Shown in pieces: positions 7,855 to 16,453 of a stretch of 64,000 bases of DNA. A program made the position numbers and the translations under genes. Each line of letters starts with the position of its first letter. Positions within the stretch are counted from its first letter, which is position 1. The stretch comes from Neobacillus niacini (GTDB lineage: Bacteria > Bacillota > Bacilli > Bacillales > Cytobacillaceae), in contig NZ_BAWM01000158.1 of the NCBI RefSeq assembly GCF_000759675.1, forward strand, positions 62,001 to 126,000, in the 5' to 3' direction. The notes below the pieces were generated by a model. It was not told where the DNA came from, did no database searches, and was given only the letters and a program-made list of their open reading frames with translations.

Positions 7855-9093
7855 TTATTTCTGTATTATAGGCAAAACCAAAGTAACTTTAGTACCCTTT
7901 TCTAGCTTACTCTCAATTTTCATATTACCTTTATGATCTTTAATAATTTGATTTGTAACCATTAATCCAAGTCCATTTCCATCCCTTTTGGTAGTAAAAA
8001 AGGGTTCGCCTAAATTGAGAATGTTCTCTTCATCAATTCCGTATCCCTCATCATCAATGAAAATAGACATCTTTCTACCTTCTAAAACATTTACATTTAC
8101 CTTGATTGTTCCACCTTCAGGCATTGATTCAATTGCATTTTTTAACAGATTGATAAATACTTGCTTTAGCTGGTGAGAATCACAATCTAAAGGAGGCAAT
8201 GGACCTTCCATCATCGTTTTTATCGTAACTCCTTGTTTCTCAGCTTGTTGTTGAGTTATCGAAAGAGTATAAGCAATTATTTCTTCAATATTCGCTTTAA
8301 CAAATTTTATCTCTTTTGGTTTTCCAAGGTACATCAAGTCATTAACAATGGAATTAATTCGATCAATTTCTTGAATCATGATTGGATAAAAGTCATTTGT
8401 ATTTGGATATCTTTCCTGTTGCAGCTGCGTAAAACCCTTTAATGAAGAAAGAGGATTGCGTATTTCATGACCAATACCTGCTGCCATTTGTCCAATCACT
8501 GCAAGTTTCTCCTTTTTTCGAAGCTCTAAATGAACGGAGGTTAATGAATCAATATAGGAGGTAAAACGTGTTAATAAAAAATACGCTATTACAGATAGAA
8601 CAGAAAAAGTAATTATTGGAATTACTACATTAGTATCTTGCAAGATACCTCCAATAATTGCGTATTTTCCAATCATTGTTAATGCTGCTATCCAAAAATA
8701 TTTTTTATTCACAAAGATGGGCGAGAAAAATACAAATAACAATTCAACAATATTTCCTGACCCGTAAGGTTTATTTGAACCAAAATATATAACCAGGCTA
8801 TTTACCGTCTCGATAAATGCAAAACTAAAAAGGAATATATATTTTACAATATAAGGGTTGCCCTTTTTTATAAAATATAGAGCTATGGGGAGAAGTCCAA
8901 TAATAGCTGTATGAAACCAAAAACCTAAGCCATTTTTTTCTAACCCAATCATGCCTTCTTTTGTATATATAGGGACAATATAGTAATGAAAAATATCATA
9001 TGAAAAGAAAAAAATATAAAAAAGTGATATAAATAATTTCACTGTTTTTGATTCTTCCAAAATCAATTTAGGATTATTTGGGGTTTCTTTCAT
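7855..9093 (-). CDS. orphan sensor histidine kinase, sporulation-kinase type
   Basis: A 412-residue kinase with about six N-terminal membrane helices, then a HisKA domain with the phospho-acceptor histidine in GHEIRNPLSSLKGF, and a HATPase_c domain with N box (NLLKNAIES), DEGYGI and GLGL. The HEIRNPL(S/T)SLKGF form is typical of Bacillus KinA-E-like kinases that feed Spo0A. No response regulator is adjacent, so it is an orphan kinase. The sensor region is a paralogue of the neighbouring HD-GYP protein's. GGGAG lies 7 nt before the ATG at 9093. Confidence 0.85.
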   Translation of the reverse strand: MKETPNNPKLILEESKTVKLFISLFYIFFFSYDIFHYYIVPIYTKEGMIGLEKNGLGFWFHTAIIGLLPIALYFIKKGNPYIVKYIFLFSFAFIETVNSLVIYFGSNKPYGSGNIVELLFVFFSPIFVNKKYFWIAALTMIGKYAIIGGILQDTNVVIPIITFSVLSVIAYFLLTRFTSYIDSLTSVHLELRKKEKLAVIGQMAAGIGHEIRNPLSSLKGFTQLQQERYPNTNDFYPIMIQEIDRINSIVNDLMYLGKPKEIKFVKANIEEIIAYTLSITQQQAEKQGVTIKTMMEGPLPPLDCDSHQLKQVFINLLKNAIESMPEGGTIKVNVNVLEGRKMSIFIDDEGYGIDEENILNLGEPFFTTKRDGNGLGLMVTNQIIKDHKGNMKIESKLEKGTKVTLVLPIIQK

Positions 9094-9224
9094 TGTTTTA
9101 CTCCCTTAAGTACTCTATTCAAAAATGATTCAAATTATCTCCTACCATTTTACCACCTTTCTAAGAAAAAACCTGTTATTTTTTTGTAAATTCGATGGAA
9201 TTCGACAAAGTTTACTCCGAACAT

Positions 9225-9256
9225 AAAAAGGACTTGCCATTTTACAAGTCCTTTTT
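9225..9256 (-). terminator. rho-independent terminator
   Basis: A 12-bp stem (AAAAAGGACTTG / CAAGTCCTTTTT) with T-runs in both directions, just after the permease stop; it ends permease transcription. Confidence 0.85.
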
Positions 9257-9273
9257 ATGATTACACTATTGAA

Positions 9274-10689
9274 TTAGCTTGCTTTATTCATTCTTTCCTC
9301 TTTTTCATTTAACTTTGAATGTTTTCGACCATATCCAAAATAAACTATCAGACCAATTACAATCCATACACCAAAGCTTTTCCATGTAGCTGCTGGAAGC
9401 TGCAACGCTAAATATCCACAGAATACGAAAGCCAATATAGGTATCCATGGAACAAGGGGGACACGGAAGCCTGTAGTCGGTGCTTGCTTATTTTTACGAA
9501 GATACAAAATTCCAATGGAAACTGTCATAAAAGCAAATAGTGTTCCAATATTCACTAGTTCAGCTAGTTTATTTAATGGTACCACACCAGCAAAGAACGC
9601 TACTAACACGCATGTAATCCACGAATTCACAATTGGTGTTTGTTTCTTTTTGTCTACTTTTGAAAACACCTTAGGAAGCAAACCATCGCGAGAGATTGCA
9701 TAAAACAGCCTTGATTGTCCATAAACCATGACAAGTAACACGGTCGTAATTCCAGTAATTGCTCCTAATGAAATGAAACCTGCCACCCAATCCTGGTTAA
9801 TGTAATTAAGTGCAAAAGCAACTGGATTTTTCACTCCGAGATCCGTGTAAGGAACAATTCCTGTTAAGATAGCAGAGACAACAATATATAAAGTAGTACA
9901 AATCAATAATGAAGCAATAATTCCAATTGGCATGTTCTTTTGTGGGTTTTTCACTTCTTCTGCTGCCGTGGCAACAGCATCAAACCCAATATAGGCAAAG
10001 AAAACAGTTGCGGCGCCAGTTGCAACACCTGAGAAACCAAAAGGCATAAACGGAGTCCAGTTTGCAGGTTCTACATACCAAACACCAACAGCAATAAATA
10101 GTAAAACTACAGCAATTTTAATCACAACCATGATTGTGTTTAACCGTGCCGACTTTTTAACTCCTTGTGTCAAAAGCATCGTGATAATAAAGATTATCGC
10201 AATTGCAGGTATGTCAACAAAAGTTCCATTTGCCGGATTATAAGCACTCGATAGAGCTTTTGGAAGGTGAATTCCAAACCCTGAAAGAAGCCCTTGAAAA
10301 TAACCTGACCATCCGCTTGCCACTGCAGAGGAAGCGAGCCCATATTCAAGGATTAAAACCCAACCTAATATCCAAGCAATTATTTCTCCGAATGTAGCAT
10401 AACTATACGTATAGGCACTGCCTGACACCGGTACGGTTGAAGCAAATTCCGCATAGCAAAGTGCTGCAAATACGCAGGCAAGCCCTGATAAAATAAATGA
10501 AATAATAAGCGCTGGACCTGCATGCTCTGCTGCGGCGACTCCTGTAAGTACAAAAATTCCTGTTCCAATAATTGCACCTACTCCAAGCATTGTTAAATCA
10601 AATGCTCCTAACTCTTTCTTCAAAGTTGAATCTTTTTGTCCAACTTCCCTAATTAAATCCGTAATTGATTTTTTCCTAAATAAACTCAT
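9274..10689 (-). CDS. APC-family amino acid permease (YfnA/YhdG-like)
   Basis: A 471-residue, roughly 12-helix transporter of the amino acid-polyamine-organocation superfamily. The first helix carries GVGAIIGTGIFVLTG, the unwound substrate-binding segment typical of cationic amino acid transporters, and AYIGFDAVATAAEEVKNP is the conserved helix-6 region. Length matches YfnA/YhdG-type permeases. It stands alone between two terminators. The substrate cannot be read from sequence; cationic or branched amino acids are possible. Confidence 0.88.
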   Translation of the reverse strand: MSLFRKKSITDLIREVGQKDSTLKKELGAFDLTMLGVGAIIGTGIFVLTGVAAAEHAGPALIISFILSGLACVFAALCYAEFASTVPVSGSAYTYSYATFGEIIAWILGWVLILEYGLASSAVASGWSGYFQGLLSGFGIHLPKALSSAYNPANGTFVDIPAIAIIFIITMLLTQGVKKSARLNTIMVVIKIAVVLLFIAVGVWYVEPANWTPFMPFGFSGVATGAATVFFAYIGFDAVATAAEEVKNPQKNMPIGIIASLLICTTLYIVVSAILTGIVPYTDLGVKNPVAFALNYINQDWVAGFISLGAITGITTVLLVMVYGQSRLFYAISRDGLLPKVFSKVDKKKQTPIVNSWITCVLVAFFAGVVPLNKLAELVNIGTLFAFMTVSIGILYLRKNKQAPTTGFRVPLVPWIPILAFVFCGYLALQLPAATWKSFGVWIVIGLIVYFGYGRKHSKLNEKEERMNKAS

Positions 10690-10910
10690 GTCTATACCTC
10701 CACGACTTAAAGTCGAAATGTTCTGAAAAAGTAGTCCTTAAAAATCTATATCAGTATAATATAATTATTTTTTTAAAAAAGCAATATATTTAGAAAAATT
10801 AAATTACTTTCCTAATAATACCATTATCCCTGGTATTCCAGTCATATTTATCGTTTCCCACAAAAAATAATTACTATATTGGTAAAATTTAAAAGATTTC
10901 CTGACCTAAT

Positions 10911-10949
10911 AAAAAAACTAACCAACTTGATAGTTTGGTTAGTTTTTTT
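10911..10949 (-). terminator. rho-independent terminator
   Basis: A 15-bp stem, ACTAACCAA / TTGGTTAGT extended by A and T runs, placed immediately after the stop of the 10965-11414 gene. Confidence 0.85.
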
Positions 10950-10964
10950 ATTTCTTGTTTTTAT

Positions 10965-11414
10965 TTATCGATTTTCACCAGAAAATGTACCATAAAAAAC
11001 ATAGCATTTACGATCTTCATCTATTTCCCTTGAATCAAGTTCGAACTCCGCAAATTTCCCATCCTTTTGAAGGTAAATTAAATCAGAATGTAGTGTTGTC
11101 AAAATCTCTTCATGTTCCCAAACATCTTTTCCTTCAACTAAAGCAGATGTGGTTCCTTTCAATTCCCTGACTTCAAAACCAATGTGAGAATATATAGTAT
11201 CGGAAGAATCGTTGGTGTAGCTTTGTTTTTCCACATACAAAACTGCCGTTCCATCTGGGTCCATCGCAGTCGCACTAACAGCATAGGTCGCTCCATCTTT
11301 TACAAAAAATTCACAGGTCATTCTAGCTGCTGCTTCAATTGGAGAAATATTTTGGTAATTCCATAAAGCTGGATAGTGTTTACTCTCATCATCGAGTCGA
11401 TATTCCAACCTCAT
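10965..11414 (-). CDS. hypothetical protein, 149 residues
   Basis: The ATG at 11414 is preferred over a TTG at 11420 because a GAGG site sits 8 nt before it. The product is soluble, acidic and rich in beta-forming segments, with no signal peptide. I do not recognise the family. It is monocistronic, has its own terminator, and is divergent from the lipoprotein/ATP-grasp operon that starts at 11510, so the two may share an upstream control region. Confidence 0.65.
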   Translation of the reverse strand: MRLEYRLDDESKHYPALWNYQNISPIEAAARMTCEFFVKDGATYAVSATAMDPDGTAVLYVEKQSYTNDSSDTIYSHIGFEVRELKGTTSALVEGKDVWEHEEILTTLHSDLIYLQKDGKFAEFELDSREIDEDRKCYVFYGTFSGENR

Positions 11415-11509
11415 TTTCAATCCCTCTTTCGTTTTGTTTTTATCTTACCATTGTTTTCCTAAAATTTACTTTTATAATAGAATTATAACTTAAAAAGGAG
11501 CGTGAGACG

Positions 11510-11830
11510 GTGAAGAAAACCCAATGGTTAATCACTGGTGTTCTTACTTCTCTTATGGCTGGAACCACCCTATCCGGTTGTTCCCAGGCACAGGACTTAC
11601 CCCCAGAGCCAGATGACACAAACTGTTCAGACTGGGAATGGGATGATGAAGAAGGAGTATGGCAATGTGATGATACTCGCTCAAGTTATTATGGTCATTT
11701 CTTTTATGGAGGATTGTTTTACCGTAATAAATCTGCTTTGTTAAATTCTTCTGCTTATAAATCTTATAAATCTTCCTCAAGTTTTAAGGGCGGATTTGGC
11801 AGCGGCTCAAAAGGCGGATTTGGAGGTTAA
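11510..11830 (+). CDS. small lipoprotein, YgiB/YjfM-like
   Basis: A 106-residue lipoprotein starting at GTG with AAGGAG upstream. The signal peptide ends in a lipobox (LSGC), so the mature protein is membrane-anchored outside. The middle is acidic with two Cys and several Trp; the tail is rich in Ser and Gly (GGFGSGSKGGFGG). E. coli YgiB/YjfM (DUF1190) lipoproteins have the same plan and also precede a GSP_synth-type ATP-grasp gene, as here. The assignment rests on layout and composition rather than strong similarity. Confidence 0.65.
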   Translation: MKKTQWLITGVLTSLMAGTTLSGCSQAQDLPPEPDDTNCSDWEWDDEEGVWQCDDTRSSYYGHFFYGGLFYRNKSALLNSSAYKSYKSSSSFKGGFGSGSKGGFGG

Positions 11831-11834
11831 TCAC

Positions 11835-13064
11835 ATGTCCACATACGCAAAGAACCGGAGCCAATTTTACCCCAAGTTTCCTGACTTTTGGTCGAACTTA
11901 TACGGAAGCGAATACAGTCTTTATCATGTATTTACCATTACAGAACAAACACATAACCTTTTGAAGGAAGCTACAGAAAGGTTGGGTCGGATATTTTTTA
12001 AAACAGCAGGTCTCCTGCGCAGCCTTCCAGACGAACAGCTTCTTGAACTTGGTTTCCCTGCTGCCGGCCTTCCATTTCTTAAAATGAAAAACCTTTTTCC
12101 TGAATCAGTCATTTCTCGATTTGATTTTGCTTTGACGAGTAATGGTGTAAAAATGCTTGAGTTTAATTCTGACACCCCAACTTTTATCGTCGAATGTTTC
12201 AAAATCAACGGGGAAGTTTGTTCAGAATTTGGCTATCGTAATCCGAACGCAAACCAAGAAAGACTTCTTGCTTCTGGTATCACAAAGGCTGTCCTTGAAT
12301 CCGTAATGGGACATGAGTCCCCTAATGTTGTGTTCACAGCCCACAGTGACCATATGGAGGATTGGAATACCACGGTTTATTTAAGTCAGTTATGTAAGGT
12401 TAAAAATCAAATCATTCCAATGTCAGAACTAAGGATTACGGATGAGGCATTATTAGATTCTAATGGGGTTCCAATCGATATTTTATATCGGCAGACTTAT
12501 CCTCTTGAACATCTACTTGAGGATCGAGATCCAAATACAGGAGACCTCGTAGGAATTGAATTATTACAACTTGCTAAGGATCGAAAAATTTCGATTGTAA
12601 ATCCTGTTTCAGCATTTCTTCTTCAGCCCAAAACCATCCAATGTCTGATATGGGGATTAGCCGAAAAAGAAGAGTTTTATACGAAGGACGAACAAGATTG
12701 GATTAAAACATTTATGCTGCCTACCTATCTTGAAGCAGATGCATTTACTGGTACAGCTGCCTATGTTCAAAAACCATCATTCGGCAGGGAAGGAGATACC
12801 ATTACCATATGGGATCTACAAACCAATGTAGATGCCCAAAATCCCTTACAAACGTACAAAAATGAGCTGCCAGTCTATCAATCGTATGTACCACTTCCTG
12901 TTGTTTCACTTGAAACAGAAAAGGGTTTGGAAGAACTATCAATGGTATTTGGTTCATTCCTTATCGCCGGGAAACCGAGCAGTATTGGAATTCGAGCGGG
13001 TGGCAAAATCACAGGAAACGAATCTTATTTCTTACCAGTTGGAATTAAAAAAGGAGGAATTTAA
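11835..13064 (+). CDS. glutathionylspermidine synthase-like ATP-grasp ligase (YgiC/YjfC family)
   Basis: Start ATG at 11835 has GGAGG 8 nt upstream, giving 409 residues. The protein matches the pre-ATP-grasp/ATP-grasp fold of the C-terminal half of glutathionylspermidine synthase, with the EFNSDTPTFIVE substrate segment and a C-terminal region containing KPSFGREGDTITIW. It has no amidase domain. The family forms amide bonds; the true substrate is unknown. Bacillus generally lacks glutathionylspermidine, so a different amine or peptide target is likely. It is translated between the lipoprotein and DUF350 genes with almost no gaps. Confidence 0.82.
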   Translation: MSTYAKNRSQFYPKFPDFWSNLYGSEYSLYHVFTITEQTHNLLKEATERLGRIFFKTAGLLRSLPDEQLLELGFPAAGLPFLKMKNLFPESVISRFDFALTSNGVKMLEFNSDTPTFIVECFKINGEVCSEFGYRNPNANQERLLASGITKAVLESVMGHESPNVVFTAHSDHMEDWNTTVYLSQLCKVKNQIIPMSELRITDEALLDSNGVPIDILYRQTYPLEHLLEDRDPNTGDLVGIELLQLAKDRKISIVNPVSAFLLQPKTIQCLIWGLAEKEEFYTKDEQDWIKTFMLPTYLEADAFTGTAAYVQKPSFGREGDTITIWDLQTNVDAQNPLQTYKNELPVYQSYVPLPVVSLETEKGLEELSMVFGSFLIAGKPSSIGIRAGGKITGNESYFLPVGIKKGGI

Positions 13065-13451
13065 TTGTTAGATTTCTTGCTATATTTAGCGGTTTCTCTA
13101 GCTTTATTACTCGTAGGACTCTTTTTAATGGAAATCACCACTAAGGTAAAGGAATTCTCCTTAATGGCGAAAGGAAATAAAGCAGCAAGCTATGTACTGG
13201 GAGGAAGACTCTTGGGACTGGCAATTGTTTTATATTCCGCTCTTGCTAACTCCATCTCGTTATTAGATATGGTCATTTGGGGAGCGGTTGGAATCGTGGC
13301 TCAGATTATCGTCTTTTATCTTGCTGAATGGCTCACACCCCGTTTTAACGTAACCCAAAGCATTGAAGAAGATAACCGTGCTGTTGGTCTTTTTCTACTA
13401 TTACTGTCCGTATCAATAGGGATTGTTATTGCAGGATGTTTAACCTATTGA
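13065..13451 (+). CDS. DUF350 membrane protein (YjfL-like)
   Basis: A 128-residue protein with four hydrophobic helices. It begins with TTG directly after the ligase stop and has a GGAGG site. Pairs of helices joined by short polar loops, with a GRLLGLAIVLYSALANS segment, match the DUF350/YjfL family, which recurs with YjfC-type ATP-grasp enzymes. The role is unknown. Conserved linkage suggests the three products act together at the envelope. Confidence 0.78.
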   Translation: MLDFLLYLAVSLALLLVGLFLMEITTKVKEFSLMAKGNKAASYVLGGRLLGLAIVLYSALANSISLLDMVIWGAVGIVAQIIVFYLAEWLTPRFNVTQSIEEDNRAVGLFLLLLSVSIGIVIAGCLTY

Positions 13452-13455
13452 AAAA

Positions 13456-13480
13456 AAAACGCATCGTAACGATGCGTTTT
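13456..13480. terminator. bidirectional terminator
   Basis: The hairpin AACGCATCG / CGATGCGTT, with A/T runs on both sides, sits between two convergent genes. Confidence 0.85.
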
Positions 13481-13481
13481 T

Positions 13482-14510
13482 TTAAAGTTTTTGATATGTA
13501 TGTTTATCACAAATGACAAATAATCTTGCTTCCTTTGGAATTGGTTCATTCCACTTTTTGAGTATGTTCAAATCATTCCTGTCTGCTATTAGCTGAGCCC
13601 CTTTTTCCTTTAGATGTTCATATGCCCCACCATACGTGCTCCACTTAGGACTAACGCTGACTTCCCAAAGATCACTACCCCCGTCTCCATCCTGCCTGCT
13701 TAGCAATTGAGTAAAAAGGTGACTGGCTCCCTTCATTTGTGCAGATTTCGCCATCAAGTTTGAGACAGAACCATTTGATAAAATAAACTCATCAATCTTA
13801 ACATGATTAAAATTGTCTACATGCTTTTCGTTTACGATTTCCGCAATCGTATAAATACTCTTTTCCGTTCCATCATCATATCGTTCAATAGAGGAAGCAA
13901 CTAAAAGAGTCTTACCGTCTACTAAATCAGGATTCGCAATCCCTTCAGCAGCAAACAACAAAACGGCTTGAGAATTTTCAATCCTTGCCTTCCTTAATGT
14001 CTCTACATCGGTAGGGCTCCCCTGAATATAATGAAACCTTTCATGCTCATAAGGAGTCTTTTCAAATTCATCAATCAACAAGATATCCGTTTTCTCATCA
14101 CATAGTAAAAGTTCCTTAATCGTGCTTTTACTTTTAGCAGTCCAGCCGATAATGACAAAATGATTTTCACCTTTATAAGACAATTTCCCTTCCTCCTTTC
14201 GCTTTTTATATTGGGCGACACCATCTACAATCACCCCAATAACCGTTCCAAATAGTCCTATTCCTAATGTATAGACGACAATCATCGCCCAGGTTCTTCC
14301 TGCTTCCGTAGTCGGATATACATCTCCATAGCCTACAGTAGTCATCGTAGTAAGAATCCACCAAACTGCATGTAAACTACTTTCAAACGTCTTCGGTTCT
14401 AGAAATTGAATTATTTCTGCATTTACAATGATAAAAAGCAGTGTAAATAGGATTACCGTTCGATACCGGTACCGAGAGGCAGTTAGGAACAGTTTTCGAA
14501 AAAAAAGCAT
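13482..14510 (-). CDS. two-helix potassium channel with RCK/TrkA-N domain (YugO-like)
   Basis: A 342-residue channel subunit. An N-terminal helix, pore loop TTVGYGD (the K+ selectivity filter) and second helix are followed by a cytosolic TrkA-N/RCK nucleotide-binding domain (VIIGWTAKSK). AAAGGAGGGGAGG precedes the ATG. The plan matches B. subtilis YugO, the channel implicated in biofilm electrical signalling. It is convergent with the YjfC-like operon; K+ channels beside such ATP-grasp operons recur in other genomes, so a functional tie is plausible. Confidence 0.9.
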   Translation of the reverse strand: MLFFRKLFLTASRYRYRTVILFTLLFIIVNAEIIQFLEPKTFESSLHAVWWILTTMTTVGYGDVYPTTEAGRTWAMIVVYTLGIGLFGTVIGVIVDGVAQYKKRKEEGKLSYKGENHFVIIGWTAKSKSTIKELLLCDEKTDILLIDEFEKTPYEHERFHYIQGSPTDVETLRKARIENSQAVLLFAAEGIANPDLVDGKTLLVASSIERYDDGTEKSIYTIAEIVNEKHVDNFNHVKIDEFILSNGSVSNLMAKSAQMKGASHLFTQLLSRQDGDGGSDLWEVSVSPKWSTYGGAYEHLKEKGAQLIADRNDLNILKKWNEPIPKEARLFVICDKHTYQKL

Positions 14511-14625
14511 TTCCTCCCCTCCTTTCTTAATATTTATTCTTTATATTTCTACTAAATATTGGCTTATTCCTTTAATTATAGAAATTCACTTTCTCTACCA
14601 AAAATATTTACATCTCAATTATTTA

Positions 14626-14654
14626 TTGACATATGTATGAATTTAATATATTAT
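14626..14654 (+). promoter_or_regulatory. strong sigma-A promoter before the structured RNA
   Basis: A perfect TTGACA (14626-14631), a 17-bp spacer and TATTAT (14649-14654). No coding frame follows for 800 nt on this strand, so it most likely drives the noncoding element that begins about 20 nt later. Confidence 0.7.
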
Positions 14655-14662
14655 TATTAATT

Positions 14663-14999
14663 GTGCTTAACATTTATGTAACTTGTAATAGACGAGATAA
14701 CGCAATGTAAGAATTTTTTCTGGCATTCTGCTTATGTTTTAAAAGTAAAACTTATTCACGCTGGATCGGCTTCGGAGCCGTAAGGATGTAAGAGAGGTAG
14801 GGCTTACGTCGTTTAGGTATAAAACCATCAGGTGGAAGAGTAACCGCGGCAAATTGGTCTTTTAATACCATTTATTATATATAAATACTTACCTTGCGAT
14901 GGCTGTTAATTAGAAACATCCATTCACAAGTTACAATAGTGGTCCATCTAGGATCAAAGCAAAAGAAGGCAGAGGAGATTAATCCTCTGCCTTCGTCCA
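14663..14999 (+). ncRNA. candidate structured noncoding RNA of unknown class
   Basis: A 500-nt gap holds nested, long-range complementarity. TGTAACTTGT (14677-14686) pairs with ACAAGTTACA (14926-14935). Just inside, CGCAATGTAAG pairs with CTTACCTTGCG with one mismatch. Further in are CGGCT-TCGG-AGCCG, GTAAG/CTTAC and GGTAT-AAAACC / GGTCTTTTA-ATACC. A strong promoter lies upstream and a 12-bp terminator hairpin follows. No open frame fits. I could not match it to SRP RNA, 6S, RNase P, tmRNA or common riboswitch motifs; raiA-like or another Rfam class remains possible. The opposite-strand neighbours make a cis-leader unlikely. Confidence 0.6.
14965..14994. terminator. bidirectional terminator
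   Basis: A 12-bp perfect stem, GAAGGCAGAGGA / TCCTCTGCCTTC. On the minus strand it ends the ThrE-like pair; on the plus strand it would end the structured RNA. Confidence 0.85.
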
Positions 15000-15013
15000 A
15001 TTTTGGAGATTTT

Positions 15014-15463
15014 TTAGACCTTCCACACTTTACTCCCTCTAATCTTTCTTACTACCTGATTGATGACTTCTGAAAAAACAAGACCAAAAGCAATAGAGCC
15101 TGAAAGCATCGTCACTTTTGCACCTAAGGCTAGTGCTCGATAGTAATCATCTTCTACAAAATTCCTCATTGTATCATAAGCCAAACCACCTGGTACTAAT
15201 GGAATAATTCCAGCAACACTAAAAATAATAACAGGTGTTTTATAGAATTTGGCTAACTCTTGACTGACGATCCCCACAAATAGGGTTGCTCCTAATGTGG
15301 CTAAAACAGAATCTCCTGTATACTTTTCCGCTATATAATAGATAATCCAGCCGCCCATTCCAACAAGTCCGCATTTTACTAAAGTTTCCTTCGGTGCATT
15401 AAAAATGACTCCAAAGGCTGCTGTTGCAATAAAACTTGTGATTAATTGTCCAATGATCTCCAC
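15014..15463 (-). CDS. threonine/serine exporter subunit, ThrE_2/YjjB family
   Basis: A 149-residue polytopic protein with about five helices, including GIIPLVPGGLAYDTMRNF, the conserved motif of the small half of split ThrE exporters (DUF3815, YjjB-like). The large half is encoded just upstream with a gap of about 13 nt. Together they should form an inner-membrane exporter of small amino or dicarboxylic acids. Confidence 0.85.
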   Translation of the reverse strand: MEIIGQLITSFIATAAFGVIFNAPKETLVKCGLVGMGGWIIYYIAEKYTGDSVLATLGATLFVGIVSQELAKFYKTPVIIFSVAGIIPLVPGGLAYDTMRNFVEDDYYRALALGAKVTMLSGSIAFGLVFSEVINQVVRKIRGSKVWKV

Positions 15464-15476
15464 ATTAAGCCTCCTT

Positions 15477-16238
15477 TTACAAAAAAGATAGAACTACAGC
15501 TATTCCTGAGCCAATGGCAAAGGCAGTCAGTAGTGCTTCTGCACCTTTTGATAAGCCTGATACTAAATGGCCGGCCATTAAATCCCTCACTGCATTGGTA
15601 ACTAAGAGTCCTGGAACTAATGTCATTACCGAGCCTATGATTATTTTATCTAACTGCTGGCCTAATCCTGTTTTTACAAAGATTACCGAAAGTAACCCAA
15701 TAATAAAAGAGGCTAAGAACTCTGAGAAAAACTTAACAGGGATAAAGCGATGAAAATATAAAAAGCCAAAATAACCTAACCCACCAGTTAACATCGCAGG
15801 GATAAAGTCTATCCATTCCCCCATAAACATGATCATGAAACAGCCGCTTGCAATGGATGCTGCTCCAACCTGGACCATAAATGGGAAGGTTACATTTAGT
15901 TCATCGAGTTCCTTTAATAGGGTAAATGCCTCTTGAAGGTCGACCTCACCGCTGGTTATTTTTCGTGAAATACTATTGACCATAGCAACCTTTTTCAAAT
16001 CAGTGGAGCGCGTCATAATTCGAATTAATTTGGTTTTTGTAGGCTCATCTCCCTCAGCAGAAAATATGATTCCTGTTGGAGTTACATAGCTATGAGAATT
16101 TTCAATACCAAAAGCGGCAGCAATCCGCATCATCGTATCCTCAACCCGATAGGTTTCACCACCGCTTTGGAGCATAATTTTCCCGGCAAGTAAACAAACC
16201 TCTATTACTTCATACGTAAGTACTTTTTCGTTATCCAT
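15477..16238 (-). CDS. threonine/serine exporter subunit, ThrE/YjjP family
   Basis: A 253-residue partner of the ThrE_2 gene. The cytoplasmic N-terminus has LLAGKIMLQSGGETYRVEDTM, typical of DUF1212/YjjP, followed by five membrane helices containing LVPGLLVTNAVRDLMAG, the repeat of the motif seen in the small subunit. In Corynebacterium these two parts are one protein (ThrE). The exact substrate is uncertain. Confidence 0.87.
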   Translation of the reverse strand: MDNEKVLTYEVIEVCLLAGKIMLQSGGETYRVEDTMMRIAAAFGIENSHSYVTPTGIIFSAEGDEPTKTKLIRIMTRSTDLKKVAMVNSISRKITSGEVDLQEAFTLLKELDELNVTFPFMVQVGAASIASGCFMIMFMGEWIDFIPAMLTGGLGYFGFLYFHRFIPVKFFSEFLASFIIGLLSVIFVKTGLGQQLDKIIIGSVMTLVPGLLVTNAVRDLMAGHLVSGLSKGAEALLTAFAIGSGIAVVLSFL

Positions 16239-16315
16239 CTAACCTTCACCACAACTATTCTTTCTTTTTATGATTTCCTAAGTTTAATCAAAACCCAGCC
16301 TTTTATCAATTAAAA

Positions 16316-16341
16316 AACGCCTTCCCATTAGAAAAGGCGTT
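16316..16341 (-). terminator. terminator of a lost gene
   Basis: AACGCCTT / AAGGCGTT stem followed by a T-run on the minus strand, directly after the stop codon of the gene remnant at 16359. Confidence 0.6.
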
Positions 16342-16358
16342 AAGGTCATCTTTTAATA

Positions 16359-16453
16359 CTATTTCTTATAATGCTCTTTTAAGTTTTTCATCCATTCTTC
16401 TTCAAATACTGTAGATTGACCCCATCCTGGAATAATATCAGCCAAGTGGAAAT
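16359..16453 (-). pseudogene. 3' remnant of a minus-strand gene
   Basis: About 31 codons of protein-like sequence end in a TAG at 16361-16359 and are followed by a terminator. The translated tail has a PGWGQSTVFEEEW segment and a basic end. Upstream, similarity to any frame stops abruptly where short TATCGTCA repeats begin. The family is not recognised. It reads as the surviving end of a deleted gene. Confidence 0.5.

Noticed and set aside
14845-14870. T-box motif in the structured RNA (GGTGG...ACCGCGG)
   Set aside because: The T-box core AGGGTGGNACCGCG is interrupted by extra bases, there is no Stem I, and no synthetase or amino acid gene lies downstream on that strand.
14511-15013. c-di-AMP (ydaO-type) riboswitch controlling the K+ channel
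   Set aside because: The K+ channel lies on the other strand, and the conserved ydaO sequence blocks are absent on either strand.
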